A DNA stretch of 21,207 nt from Actinomycetota bacterium. GTDB taxonomy: Bacteria > Actinomycetota > Humimicrobiia > Humimicrobiales > Humimicrobiaceae. A program made the position numbers and the translations under genes. Position 1 is the stretch's first letter, and every line of letters starts with the position of its first letter. The notes below the pieces were generated by a model. It searched no databases, had not been told where the DNA came from, and was given only the letters and a program-made list of their open reading frames with translations. The DNA is taken from positions 1-21,207 of the forward strand of contig JALHTA010000176.1 of NCBI GenBank assembly GCA_022865545.1. The letters run 5' to 3'. Below, one piece after another: positions 1 through 7,150 of this stretch.

Positions 1-1
1 A

Positions 2-592
2 AGATCAATACTTGTCGGTACCCAGATGATAGCAAAGGGATTGGATATCTCGGATGTGACACTTGTCGGCATCATAAATTCAGACGGAATGCTATCGCTT
101 CCGGATTATCATATGAACGAAAGGGCTTATCAGCTTATAACCCAGGTCTCCGGGAGAGCCGGAAGGAAAGAAAAAAAGGGGAGAGTTATAATACAGACAT
201 ACAGGCCTGATTCAGGTGTTATGAAGCATCTTATGGATGAGGATTATGAGAAATTTTATGCCGAAGAAATAGAAAGCAGGAGGGAACTTTCCTATCCACC
301 CTTTTCAAACCTTATAAATTTGATCATCTCGGGACTCAAAGAGGAGCCGGTTGGCGCTGAATCTAAAAAATTATTTGATAAAATAGATAAAGACATTAAA
401 ATGGATATGAAAATACTGGGACCGGCACCAGCGCCTTTTTACAGGATAAACCGCTTTTACAGAAGGCATATACTTATAAAAACGGAGGACATAAACAGGA
501 TGACAGTGGAGCTGGGTAAAGTTTTGCGGGAATATAAAAAGAACAGGGATATAAGGATAATAGTAGATGTCGATCCGGTATGGATCTTATGA
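2..592 (+). CDS. priA: Primosomal protein N' (PriA helicase), C-terminal part
   Basis: This is the 3' end of priA; the start lies outside the window and the frame is open from base 2. PriA is the 3'-to-5' DNA helicase that reloads the replisome at stalled forks. The visible 196 residues begin in the helicase C-terminal lobe with GTQMIAKGLD and continue to the arginine-finger motif SGRAGR (helicase motif VI). After these comes the typical C-terminal domain with ELSYPPFSNL. The zinc-binding cysteines and Walker A motif would lie upstream. The stop codon is 13 bases before def, which indicates an operon priA-def-fmt-rsmB, a common order in Gram-positive bacteria. Identity is certain from the motifs; completeness of the 5' part cannot be judged. 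Confidence 0.96.
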   Translation, partial: RSILVGTQMIAKGLDISDVTLVGIINSDGMLSLPDYHMNERAYQLITQVSGRAGRKEKKGRVIIQTYRPDSGVMKHLMDEDYEKFYAEEIESRRELSYPPFSNLINLIISGLKEEPVGAESKKLFDKIDKDIKMDMKILGPAPAPFYRINRFYRRHILIKTEDINRMTVELGKVLREYKKNRDIRIIVDVDPVWIL

Positions 593-605
593 GCTGAGGT
601 AGAAT

Positions 606-1115
606 ATGTCAATTAGAAAAGTAAGAAAAATAGGCGACCCCGTACTAAGGGAGACCTCAAGCAATATCGAGAAGGTAGATAAACCAGTGCTTGATCTTGT
701 CTCGGATATGCTTGACACTCTTGAAGATGAAGGAGGCGTCGGACTTGCGGCACCCCAGATAGGGGTGACCAAAAGGGTCATACTGGTGAGATATGAGGAC
801 AAGATCGAAACATATATTAATCCTGAGATAGAAATCATCGAAAACAAAAGAATCGAAGGTGATGAAGGCTGTCTTTCAATATATTCCATCCAGGGATTCC
901 AGGTAAAGAGATATCCAAAGATCAAGATAAGGACCACAAATATAAAAGGTAATACCGAGGAGTTTATTGCAGAGGACCTTCTTGCCAGGGTCATCCAGCA
1001 TGAGGTGGACCACCTGAACGGCATCCTGTTTATAGACCACCTGGGTGTGGCATCAAGGCGCGAACTGCTGGAAAAAATAAACGAAATAAAATCGGACCAA
1101 AAGAATTATATATAA
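606..1115 (+). CDS. def: Peptide deformylase
   Basis: Removes the formyl group from the N-terminal methionine of nascent proteins in the cytosol. The 169-residue protein has all three family motifs: GVGLAAPQ (about residues 44-51), EGCLS with the metal-ligand cysteine C89, and QHEVDH (131-136) with metal ligands H132 and H136 and catalytic E133. Length is normal for the family. The ATG is preceded by a GAGG Shine-Dalgarno element just after the priA stop. It sits directly before fmt, whose product adds the formyl group that Def removes, so the start and end of the formylation cycle are co-transcribed. The residues after EGCLS (IYSIQGFQV) differ from the common VPG version but keep the GxV pattern. 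Confidence 0.97.
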   Translation: MSIRKVRKIGDPVLRETSSNIEKVDKPVLDLVSDMLDTLEDEGGVGLAAPQIGVTKRVILVRYEDKIETYINPEIEIIENKRIEGDEGCLSIYSIQGFQVKRYPKIKIRTTNIKGNTEEFIAEDLLARVIQHEVDHLNGILFIDHLGVASRRELLEKINEIKSDQKNYI

Positions 1116-1130
1116 AAGGGAGAGATAATT

Positions 1131-2120
1131 TTGAAAATAGTCTATTTTGGCTCTTCTGAATTTTCGGTACCATTTTTGAAAAAGATAACCGGATCCAAAC
1201 ATAAAGTCGCTGCGGTATTTACCAATTCGGACAAAAAAAAGGGAAGGGGGCGCAAGCTTGCCCCAAATCCAGTAAAAGAAGCTGCAGTATCGGCCGGTAT
1301 TAAAGTATTCGAAATAAAGGAAATGGATAAGGACTTTATAGAGGACCTCTCAAGGATAGATTTTGATTATGGCGTCGTGATCTCGTTTGGAATGATACTT
1401 CCCGGGGAGGTATTTGAGAAATGGCCCGGTAAATGGCTGAACCTGCATCCCTCGATGCTTCCCAGGTACCGCGGTCCTTCACCTATGGTAAGCGCCCTTC
1501 TTGATGGAGCGCAGCAGACAGGTGTAACAATAAATGATGTAGTTCACGAAGTAGATACAGGCAAAATATTTGCACAGACAAAATTTAATATTGAACCGGA
1601 CGATGATCTTAAGTGTCTTGAAAATAAGGTGATCCATTTTGGCGGCCCGCTCCTTATAACTGTTCTTGATATGATAGAGAATGATGTTTACAAGCCCTTT
1701 CCCCAGGGAGAGAAAGGTGTAACTTATACAAGAAAAATTACAAAGGACGACCTTCTGATAGATTGGACCGGGACAGGAGATGGTATTGTAAACAAGGTAA
1801 GAGCTTTTTCCCCGGTACCCGGCGCTTATGGACTGCTGGGTGGAGAAAGAATAAAAATTCTAAAAGCATTTAAGAGAGCATCTATACGAGCATCCGAACA
1901 TAGTGATACTGCAGATGAAGACAATAGAGACACAAGGATGGAGGAACCTGCCGGGACCATAATCGCATCCGGGGCAAAGCAGGGACTGCTTGTAAGGTGC
2001 GGCAGCGGAGATATTATTAGTTTGGAGATATTGCAGCCCGCAGGCAAGAAACCAATGGATTATAAAAGTTTTATAAATGGTTATCATCCCGGTACAGGAG
2101 CCAGATTTGAAAATAGATAA
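1131..2120 (+). CDS. fmt: Methionyl-tRNA formyltransferase
   Basis: Transfers a formyl group from 10-formyl-tetrahydrofolate to Met-tRNA(fMet). The start is TTG at 1131, after a GGGAGA Shine-Dalgarno element. The N-terminal Rossmann-like domain carries the catalytic set N104, H106 (within LNLHPSMLPRYRG) and D142 (VDTGK), matching the N-H-D triad of formyltransferases. The C-terminal OB-like domain follows from about residue 205 (VRAFSPVPGAYG). Within it, around residues 250-270, there is an acidic, hydrophilic insert of roughly 20 residues before the conserved PAGTI segment; I do not recall it from typical Fmt proteins. The 329-residue length is slightly above usual because of this insert. 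The 3' end overlaps the rsmB start by 14 bases, which suggests translational coupling. Confidence 0.95.
   Translation: MKIVYFGSSEFSVPFLKKITGSKHKVAAVFTNSDKKKGRGRKLAPNPVKEAAVSAGIKVFEIKEMDKDFIEDLSRIDFDYGVVISFGMILPGEVFEKWPGKWLNLHPSMLPRYRGPSPMVSALLDGAQQTGVTINDVVHEVDTGKIFAQTKFNIEPDDDLKCLENKVIHFGGPLLITVLDMIENDVYKPFPQGEKGVTYTRKITKDDLLIDWTGTGDGIVNKVRAFSPVPGAYGLLGGERIKILKAFKRASIRASEHSDTADEDNRDTRMEEPAGTIIASGAKQGLLVRCGSGDIISLEILQPAGKKPMDYKSFINGYHPGTGARFENR
2096..2100 (+). promoter_or_regulatory. Shine-Dalgarno AGGAG that fixes the rsmB start
   Basis: AGGAG lies 6 bases before TTG 2107, inside the end of fmt. The in-frame ATG at 2077 has no comparable element at a proper distance, so the TTG is the preferred rsmB start. 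Confidence 0.6.
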
Positions 2121-3657
2121 TATAAATTCTCCAAATCCACGCAGAACAGCTCTTGATATACTGGACCGGTATTTTGAATCAGAAATTCAGCTGAGGGTCC
2201 TCTTTAATGAAATACTGGATAGTTCAGGACTTTCAGGTCTTGACCGCAGGTTTGCATTCAATCTTGTAAAAGGTACTGTAAGATATGTGATAAGACTTGA
2301 TTTTATTCTCTCTTTTATTGCTAAAAGAAAGCTTGAGTCCATTGATCCCGTAATATTAAATATTTTACGGATGGGTATTTTCCAGTTACAGTTTATGGAC
2401 AGAGTACCTTCATATTCAACAGTAGATGAGAGCGTAAAACTTGCAAAGTCAAAAAGTCCTTATGCATCCGGATTTGTAAATGCTGTGATGAGAAAAGCTT
2501 CATCTATTGATAATGTAGATATCTTCCTTGAGGGCTTACTTAGAAAGAAGAAAGCCAGCCAGACAGAGGTATTAAGTATCCGTTATTCATATCCCGAGTG
2601 GATCATAGAATACTGGATGGAGCATTTTGGAAGGGAAAAGACAATAAAACTGTGCCGCTACCTCAACAGGACGCCTGGATTTTATTTGAGGATAAATAAA
2701 GTTCTGGCGGGAGAGGGTAAAAGCATTACTGAAGACTTAAGATCCATGGGTGCAGCATCAGTAGGCCTTAAAGCCCCTGGTCTGGGAGACCTTCAAAAGG
2801 ATTTTACGGAAGTTTTTGGGCCCATTGCGGTTTCCGCGCATGGGGGGGAAGATAAAAAATTCTTCAGCCATGCAGCTTCAATATCTTCAGCTTCCGGTTT
2901 AGAGAAGACAAAGTTATTTCTGGAAGGGCTGGTCACATTACAGGACATTTCCTCACAGATGGCTGTCAGGTATTTTTTAGATCCCCGTCCAGGCGAGAAG
3001 ATACTTGACGTGTGCGCAGCTCCTGGAGGAAAGACATCATTTATGGCTGACCTCATGGAGAATGAAGGGGAGATAGTCGCTGTGGACATAAGTGATGAAA
3101 AGATTAAACTTCTACGGCAAAACATTTCGAGGATGAGGTCCGGTATAGTCAAAACCTTAAGGGCCGATGCGTCCAGAAGTGATTTTCTGGGTGATGAAAA
3201 GTATTATGGCTATTTTGACAGGATATTTGTTGACGCTCCATGCAGTGCGCTTGGTACCATATCAAAGAATCCGGAAGTGAAATACAATAAGAAGAAAGAG
3301 GATCTCGAGAGGCTTTCAGGGAATACTATCGCAATACTGTCTGCTTGCGGGCCGTATCTAAAAAAGGGAGGAAGGCTTGTCTTTTATACCTGCACGCTAT
3401 CACCTGTTGAAAACCAGCAAACGGTAGAAAATTTCATTAAAAATAATGGTGATGAATATATTGTAGAAAAAGTAAATTGTAGTCCCACCAGGCAGGGTCC
3501 ATGCGGAGATGAGACCGGGGGCCAGGCAGATAATGGAGATAAGGCTATAGATATGCAGCTTGAGATAATGCCGTATTATCTTGGAAGCGAGGGAGGTTTT
3601 GTAAGCGTATTTAAAAAAGCAAGGAGCCTGTCCGGGAACCTGGGACCTGAGATATGA
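2107..3657 (+). CDS. rsmB: 16S rRNA m5C967 methyltransferase RsmB (Sun/Fmu)
   Basis: S-adenosylmethionine-dependent cytosine-5 methyltransferase acting on 16S rRNA (C967 in E. coli). From TTG 2107 it has 516 residues; an in-frame ATG at 2077 would add ten. Residues from about 8 to 150 form the NusB-like RNA-binding domain. The C-terminal Rossmann domain shows the SAM-binding motif VCAAPGGKTS near residue 300, DAPCSALG with the release cysteine C379, and TCTLSPVEN with the catalytic cysteine C429. Between about residues 460 and 480 there is a glycine- and charge-rich insert not expected in the family. The last dozen residues, after FVSVFKK, are an extra tail encoded by a 30-nt repeat also found downstream of smc. 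The gene converges on rpmB with only 12 bases between the stops. Confidence 0.95.
   Translation: MKIDNINSPNPRRTALDILDRYFESEIQLRVLFNEILDSSGLSGLDRRFAFNLVKGTVRYVIRLDFILSFIAKRKLESIDPVILNILRMGIFQLQFMDRVPSYSTVDESVKLAKSKSPYASGFVNAVMRKASSIDNVDIFLEGLLRKKKASQTEVLSIRYSYPEWIIEYWMEHFGREKTIKLCRYLNRTPGFYLRINKVLAGEGKSITEDLRSMGAASVGLKAPGLGDLQKDFTEVFGPIAVSAHGGEDKKFFSHAASISSASGLEKTKLFLEGLVTLQDISSQMAVRYFLDPRPGEKILDVCAAPGGKTSFMADLMENEGEIVAVDISDEKIKLLRQNISRMRSGIVKTLRADASRSDFLGDEKYYGYFDRIFVDAPCSALGTISKNPEVKYNKKKEDLERLSGNTIAILSACGPYLKKGGRLVFYTCTLSPVENQQTVENFIKNNGDEYIVEKVNCSPTRQGPCGDETGGQADNGDKAIDMQLEIMPYYLGSEGGFVSVFKKARSLSGNLGPEI
3622..3651 (+). repeat. Copy A of a 30-nt imperfect direct repeat
   Basis: This lies in the extreme 3' end of rsmB. 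It shares AGGAGCCTGTCCG (13 identical bases) and then GGGACCTGAG (10 identical bases) with positions 15911-15939; the middle differs and there is a one-base length change. Two exact blocks at matching spacing are unlikely by chance in a window of this size. In rsmB the repeat is translated as the tail beyond the conserved domain. Confidence 0.6.
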
Positions 3658-3669
3658 AATATTGGGTTC

Positions 3670-3861
3670 CTAGATGACTTTCTTGACTTTATTAGCCTTC
3701 AGGCAACTCGTGCAAATACTTATATTTTTTATACTACCTTTAAGTTCTACTCTTGCTTTTTGAAGATTGGGCTTAAAGGTTCTTTTGGTTTTTTGATGTG
3801 AATGACTTACATTATTTCCAAAAGACGTTTTCTTCCCGCATATATCACACATTCTTGGCAT
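3670..3861 (-). CDS. rpmB: 50S ribosomal protein L28
   Basis: Small zinc-ribbon-type protein of the large ribosomal subunit, 63 residues. It begins [11 protein letters not shown] and has the two Cys pairs expected of a zinc-binding L28 (CDIC near the N-terminus, CTSC near residue 50). Between them is the conserved basic core with the [16 protein letters not shown] segment. It is the only minus-strand gene here. It is divergent from the DAK2 gene, an arrangement also known in Bacillus, and convergent with rsmB. The Shine-Dalgarno element on the minus strand is weak (AAGGA about 15 bases from the ATG). Confidence 0.96.
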   Translation of the reverse strand: MPRMCDICGKKTSFGNNVSHSHQKTKRTFKPNLQKARVELKGSIKNISICTSCLKANKVKKVI

Positions 3862-4261
3862 TTTATGATCACTATTTCCTTATCTTTATATATTTATTTT
3901 CCACCACTGATAAATAACAGTAATTATATTTTCAAACTTTAGTATTATATAATTAAAAATATCAAGGAATAATATCATTTTATTTTATTATTTTCAAGGA
4001 AAGTGCAAATAAATCAGTTTATTAAAAATAGCAGGCGGAAAAGTAAAGGCATAATATTTACCACATACTTCTCTCTGGAGTAAAGGGAAACAATTAGGCT
4101 TGAAAAAAGTCAATTATTAATGAAAATAGCTTATAAAAAAAATAGGACCGGAATTTAAAATTAGAGCTGTAAATAATAAATTATTAATTTTTTTCTGTTA
4201 TAATATTTAAATTATTTTATATGGTTATTTCAGAAATTAATAAAAAGCGGCGGTTTGAAAT
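3862..4261. other. AT-rich divergent intergenic region between rpmB and the DAK2 gene
   Basis: About 400 bases without a credible gene, strongly AT-rich. It must hold the divergent promoters of rpmB (minus strand) and the DAK2 gene (plus strand). A clear extended -10 for the plus strand is at 4196-4204. For the minus strand, two TATAAT hexamers can be read (complement of 3923-3928 and of 3944-3949), but neither has a convincing -35. I see no tRNA, riboswitch core or strong hairpin. In many Gram-positive genomes an Asp23/YloU gene lies here; none is present. Confidence 0.7.
4196..4204 (+). promoter_or_regulatory. Extended -10 promoter for the DAK2 gene operon
   Basis: TGTTATAAT is a perfect extended -10 (TG, one base, TATAAT). 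It lies about 57 bases before the DAK2 gene start. No good -35 hexamer is seen at 16-18 bases upstream, which is typical for extended -10 promoters. A GGCGG Shine-Dalgarno element follows at 4249-4253. Confidence 0.5.
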
Positions 4262-5986
4262 ATGTTAGGTAATATCGAAAAAAAAGTTCTGGAAGATATA
4301 ATCGACACGATTATTGAAAATTTCAAGAAAAATGAAGCAAAAATAAATGATATGAATGTTTTTCCCGTACCTGATGGAGATACGGGGACAAATATGCTGC
4401 TGACCCTTAAATCGATAAAAGAAGAGGTCCTAAAGGCTAAAAGCCCTTCAATAAAATCTGTAATGGAAAATGCCTCAATGGGCGCGCTTATGGGCGCAAG
4501 AGGTAATTCCGGTGTCATACTTTCACAGATCTTGAGGGGATTTTTTGATATTCTTATCAAAAGCGACCAGTCCGATCTCGATACAATAATGGAGGCTCTA
4601 AAGTCCTCAAGGGATGTCGCGTACGGGTCCGTACAAAATCCTACAGAGGGCACTATGCTTACAACCATTAAGGATATACATATACATGTTGAAGAAATAG
4701 CTGAAAGCAATGGCGAGATAAGTATGGCAGATCTTATGGACAGCGTAATCGCCGCAACCGAGAAGTCTGTAGAAAGAACCACTTTCCTCCTTCCTGTGCT
4801 TAAACAGGCTAATGTCGTAGATGCAGGCGCACAGGGGATACTTGATATGCTTATAGGTCTTAAACTGGCATTTTTAAATGTAGATGGCATAAATGGAAAT
4901 CTAGATAAAAAAATAGCAAGGGGAAGCAGAGCCATGACAAATAAGAAAGTCAAAGCAGGAGCTGCGGCAGATAACCCTGGTCCGGGAGTACCTGCAGAAA
5001 AAGGGTCCATTAATAGGGAACTCAATGAAGTAAAGATGAAGTCTGAGATAAAATATACTTACTGCACTGAATTTGTTATAAGGGGGAGCGGGATAAAACT
5101 TGAAAGATTGAGGGAAAAGATAGAATCTTATGGTGACAGCGCGCTTGTTGTTGGAAATGAAAACCTTGTAAAGATACATGTGCACACAAATGCTCCACAG
5201 AAAGTTATAAAGCGTGCGATAAGGGAAGGAACCCTTCATGATATCGACATCAATAATATGAAGGACCAGAGGATGGAAGCTGTCGGAGCAGGGGCCGGAA
5301 CCGGAGAAAAGAAGAAGGGCGCCTCTGCCGGAAGGGCCCTTATAGTTATTGCAAATGGTGCCGGTATTGAGGAAATATTTAGAAGCATAGGAGTCGATGC
5401 GATAGTCAACGGCGGACAGAGCATGAATCCTTCTACCTATGATATAGTCAAGACAATAAACAGTATCGATGCAGCAGAGGTAATAATATTTCCGAATAAT
5501 AAAAATATTATCCTCACAGCGAATCAGGCAAAGAAACTTGTTAAGAAAAAAACTGTAACAGTAATACCAACAAGGACCATGCCGGAAGGAATATCAGCAA
5601 TACTTAGCTATAATCCTGATGCAGACATGGAAGAAAATACATATAATATGGAGCAGTCCATCAAGGGCAGCAAATGCGGTGAGATAACCCAGGCGGTAAG
5701 GGATGCAAATCTCTATGTAGGAGAGATCAAAAAAGGTGCATACATTGGACTTAATAATGGAAAAATAAAAGTGATATCTGATAATATCATTAATGCTTCA
5801 ATAGATCTCATAAGGGAAATGATGGATGGAAATGAGGAAGTTATAACCTTTTATACTGGGAAAGATGCTACACGTGAAGATATGAGATCAGTGAAAGAAG
5901 AGCTGAAGAAGATCTTTCCCCATTTGGATATAGAGATACATAAAGGCGGGCAACCGCTATATCCCTTCATATTTTCAATAGAATAG
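4262..5986 (+). CDS. fakA: DAK2-domain protein, fatty acid kinase FakA/YloV family
   Basis: A 574-residue protein of the FakA/YloV family. FakA phosphorylates fatty acids bound to a FakB (DegV-type) carrier so that PlsX/PlsY can use the acyl-phosphate. The N-terminal DhaL/DAK2 nucleotide-binding domain (about 1-200) carries the Mg-ATP motif PVPDGDTGTN with D38, D40 and N44, then GARGNSGVILSQ and VVDAGAQG. The middle domain has the conserved LVKIHVHT segment near residue 300. The C-terminal domain has NGGQSMNPST and FPNNKNI. A short Ala/Gly/Pro-rich linker lies near residues 225-245, and a second low-complexity stretch lies near 340-355. plsX in the same window fits a role in acyl-phosphate supply, but no FakB gene is visible. 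Reaction is inferred from the family. Confidence 0.85.
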   Translation: MLGNIEKKVLEDIIDTIIENFKKNEAKINDMNVFPVPDGDTGTNMLLTLKSIKEEVLKAKSPSIKSVMENASMGALMGARGNSGVILSQILRGFFDILIKSDQSDLDTIMEALKSSRDVAYGSVQNPTEGTMLTTIKDIHIHVEEIAESNGEISMADLMDSVIAATEKSVERTTFLLPVLKQANVVDAGAQGILDMLIGLKLAFLNVDGINGNLDKKIARGSRAMTNKKVKAGAAADNPGPGVPAEKGSINRELNEVKMKSEIKYTYCTEFVIRGSGIKLERLREKIESYGDSALVVGNENLVKIHVHTNAPQKVIKRAIREGTLHDIDINNMKDQRMEAVGAGAGTGEKKKGASAGRALIVIANGAGIEEIFRSIGVDAIVNGGQSMNPSTYDIVKTINSIDAAEVIIFPNNKNIILTANQAKKLVKKKTVTVIPTRTMPEGISAILSYNPDADMEENTYNMEQSIKGSKCGEITQAVRDANLYVGEIKKGAYIGLNNGKIKVISDNIINASIDLIREMMDGNEEVITFYTGKDATREDMRSVKEELKKIFPHLDIEIHKGGQPLYPFIFSIE

Positions 5987-5993
5987 TTTTTAC

Positions 5994-5998
5994 GGTGG
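5994..5998 (+). promoter_or_regulatory. Shine-Dalgarno for rsmD at an ATA start
   Basis: GGTGG, just after the DAK2 gene stop, ends 6 bases before ATA 6005. It is the only ribosome-binding-like element upstream of the conserved RsmD N-terminus, and it supports initiation at the ATA codon. Confidence 0.45.
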
Positions 5999-6004
5999 TG
6001 TCTT

Positions 6005-6568
6005 ATAAGGATAATTTCAGGAAAATTTAAGGGAAGAAAAATAAAACCCCCGTCTGATTATAATATACGCCCTACTCTTGACCGGGTGAAGGAAAGTATT
6101 TTTAATGTACTGGGTCCCCGGGTCATAGATGCTGCTGTCCTTGACCTTTTTTCAGGAACGGGCTCACTTGGACTTGAAGCATTAAGCAGGGGAAGCAGCC
6201 TGGTTCATTTTGTTGATAAAGATATTCAATCTATAAATCTAATAAGGTATAATACTGAAAATCTTACTGGTGGTGTTCCGGACACAGGTGAATATAAAAT
6301 AATTAATAGGGATGTCCTGGATTATTTAGAGTTTTGTAAAGACATAAAGTGGGATATAATCTTTTTTGACCCTCCTTATAAGATTGAAGAAGACATTATG
6401 AGGAAGGCATTTGATATAGTTGCAGAAAAAATGTTTACAAAGGAAGATACTCTGATAATATATGAGTTCTTTTTTAAGAGGGAAGTAGAAGAAGAGATCA
6501 AGAATTTAAAAATTGTAAAAGAATCATTTTTTGGTGATAAAAAGGTAATCTATCTAAATACCAGGTAA
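6005..6568 (+). CDS. rsmD: 16S rRNA m2G966 methyltransferase RsmD, apparent ATA start
   Basis: SAM-dependent N2-guanine methyltransferase acting on 16S rRNA G966. The conserved family start (RIISGKFKGRKI, then RPTLDRVKE) is encoded from 6008. The codon exactly where the initiator Met belongs is ATA at 6005. No ATG, GTG or TTG lies between it and the in-frame DAK2 gene stop at 5984. A GTG at 6086 would delete the conserved N-terminus. From ATA the protein has 187 residues, normal for RsmD. Motif I is DLFSGTGSLGLEAL and the catalytic motif is FFDPPY. It follows the DAK2 gene by 18 bases; recG, often found between them in other Gram-positive genomes, is absent. Confidence 0.9.
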   Translation: MRIISGKFKGRKIKPPSDYNIRPTLDRVKESIFNVLGPRVIDAAVLDLFSGTGSLGLEALSRGSSLVHFVDKDIQSINLIRYNTENLTGGVPDTGEYKIINRDVLDYLEFCKDIKWDIIFFDPPYKIEEDIMRKAFDIVAEKMFTKEDTLIIYEFFFKREVEEEIKNLKIVKESFFGDKKVIYLNTR

Positions 6569-6613
6569 ATAATTAAATTACTAAAAAGCTGATAAATTGA
6601 AGCAAATGGAACC

Positions 6614-6619
6614 AGGGAG
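6614..6619 (+). promoter_or_regulatory. Shine-Dalgarno AGGGAG for coaD
   Basis: AGGGAG lies 4 bases before an in-frame ATG (6624), which is followed at once by TAA (6627-6629) and then by the conserved CoaD sequence. Its position shows where initiation should occur and makes the missing start codon striking. Confidence 0.5.
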
Positions 6620-6629
6620 ACCAATGTAA

Positions 6630-7118
6630 AAGACGGCATTATGCCCGGGCACATATGATCCGCTTACAGAAGGACACAGGGATGTAATAATCAGGTGTTC
6701 CAGGGTCTTTAAAAGAGTAGTGGTCGCTATTTCAAAAAATACAAGGAAGAAACCGCTATATAGTCTTGAAAAAAGGATGGATTTTGCCGACAGGGTTTTC
6801 GGTGATATTAAAAATATAGAAATCGTACCTTTTGAGGGACTTCTTATAGATATGGCAGAGACCAGTGATGCTCAGGTCATAGTCAAGGGCTTGAGGGCCA
6901 TATCGGATTTCGAGTATGAGTTCCAGATGGCCCAGATCAATAAAAAACTTAAACCTGACGTTGAGACCATGTTTCTTATGACAAATCCTAAATATGCATA
7001 CTTAAGTTCCAGCGCCGTAAAGGAAGTAGCAAGGTATGGCGGATGCATCACGGGACTTGTACCAAAAGAGATAGAGCAAGATATTATTGAGAGTTTTAAA
7101 AGCGGAGTTTTTGATTAA
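6630..7118 (+). CDS. coaD: Phosphopantetheine adenylyltransferase, start disrupted by TAA
   Basis: Catalyses the fourth step of CoA synthesis (4'-phosphopantetheine + ATP to dephospho-CoA). The open frame from 6630 encodes KTALCPGTYDPLTEGH, containing the nucleotidyltransferase TxGH motif. It then continues through KKPLYSLEKR and VKGLRAISDFEYEFQMAQ to the SSSAVKEVA segment, all canonical. The 162 codons match the usual length of about 160, so the body is intact. No ATG, GTG or TTG start exists upstream of the TxGH motif except ATG 6624, and that is followed directly by in-frame TAA. A GTG at 6720 would remove the active-site motif. Possibilities are a TAA-for-AAA sequence error, a real nonsense mutation at codon 2, or initiation at a non-standard codon such as AAG or ACG. 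Confidence 0.88.
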   Translation, partial: KTALCPGTYDPLTEGHRDVIIRCSRVFKRVVVAISKNTRKKPLYSLEKRMDFADRVFGDIKNIEIVPFEGLLIDMAETSDAQVIVKGLRAISDFEYEFQMAQINKKLKPDVETMFLMTNPKYAYLSSSAVKEVARYGGCITGLVPKEIEQDIIESFKSGVFD

Positions 7119-7150
7119 AAAATAGCAAATCTAGATATGGAGAGAACAGA

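Noticed and set aside
587..1024. Minus-strand open frame over def
   Set aside because: Antisense shadow of peptide deformylase; apparent hydrophobicity arises from the complementary codons.
3634..3671. Possible two-way terminator between rsmB and rpmB (GGAACC / GGTTCC inverted pair)
   Set aside because: The stem is only 6 base pairs with a loop of about 24 bases, and there is no T-tract on either strand.
4171..4195. AT-only hairpin followed by a T-run (TAATAAATTATTA then Ts)
   Set aside because: The loop is a single base and the stem has no GC pairs; it lies just upstream of a promoter -10 and after no plus-strand gene.
3862..4195. Riboswitch or small RNA in the long intergenic region
   Set aside because: No known conserved core or convincing hairpin could be recognised by eye; it is best explained as divergent promoter DNA.
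4237..5025. Long minus-strand open frame opposite the FakA-like gene
   Set aside because: It is antisense to a clearly conserved gene, its Ser/Phe/Leu-rich translation has no recognisable motif, and it lacks a Shine-Dalgarno element.
6720..7118. coaD starting at GTG 6720
   Set aside because: It would lack the TxGH active-site motif that is encoded upstream in the same frame.
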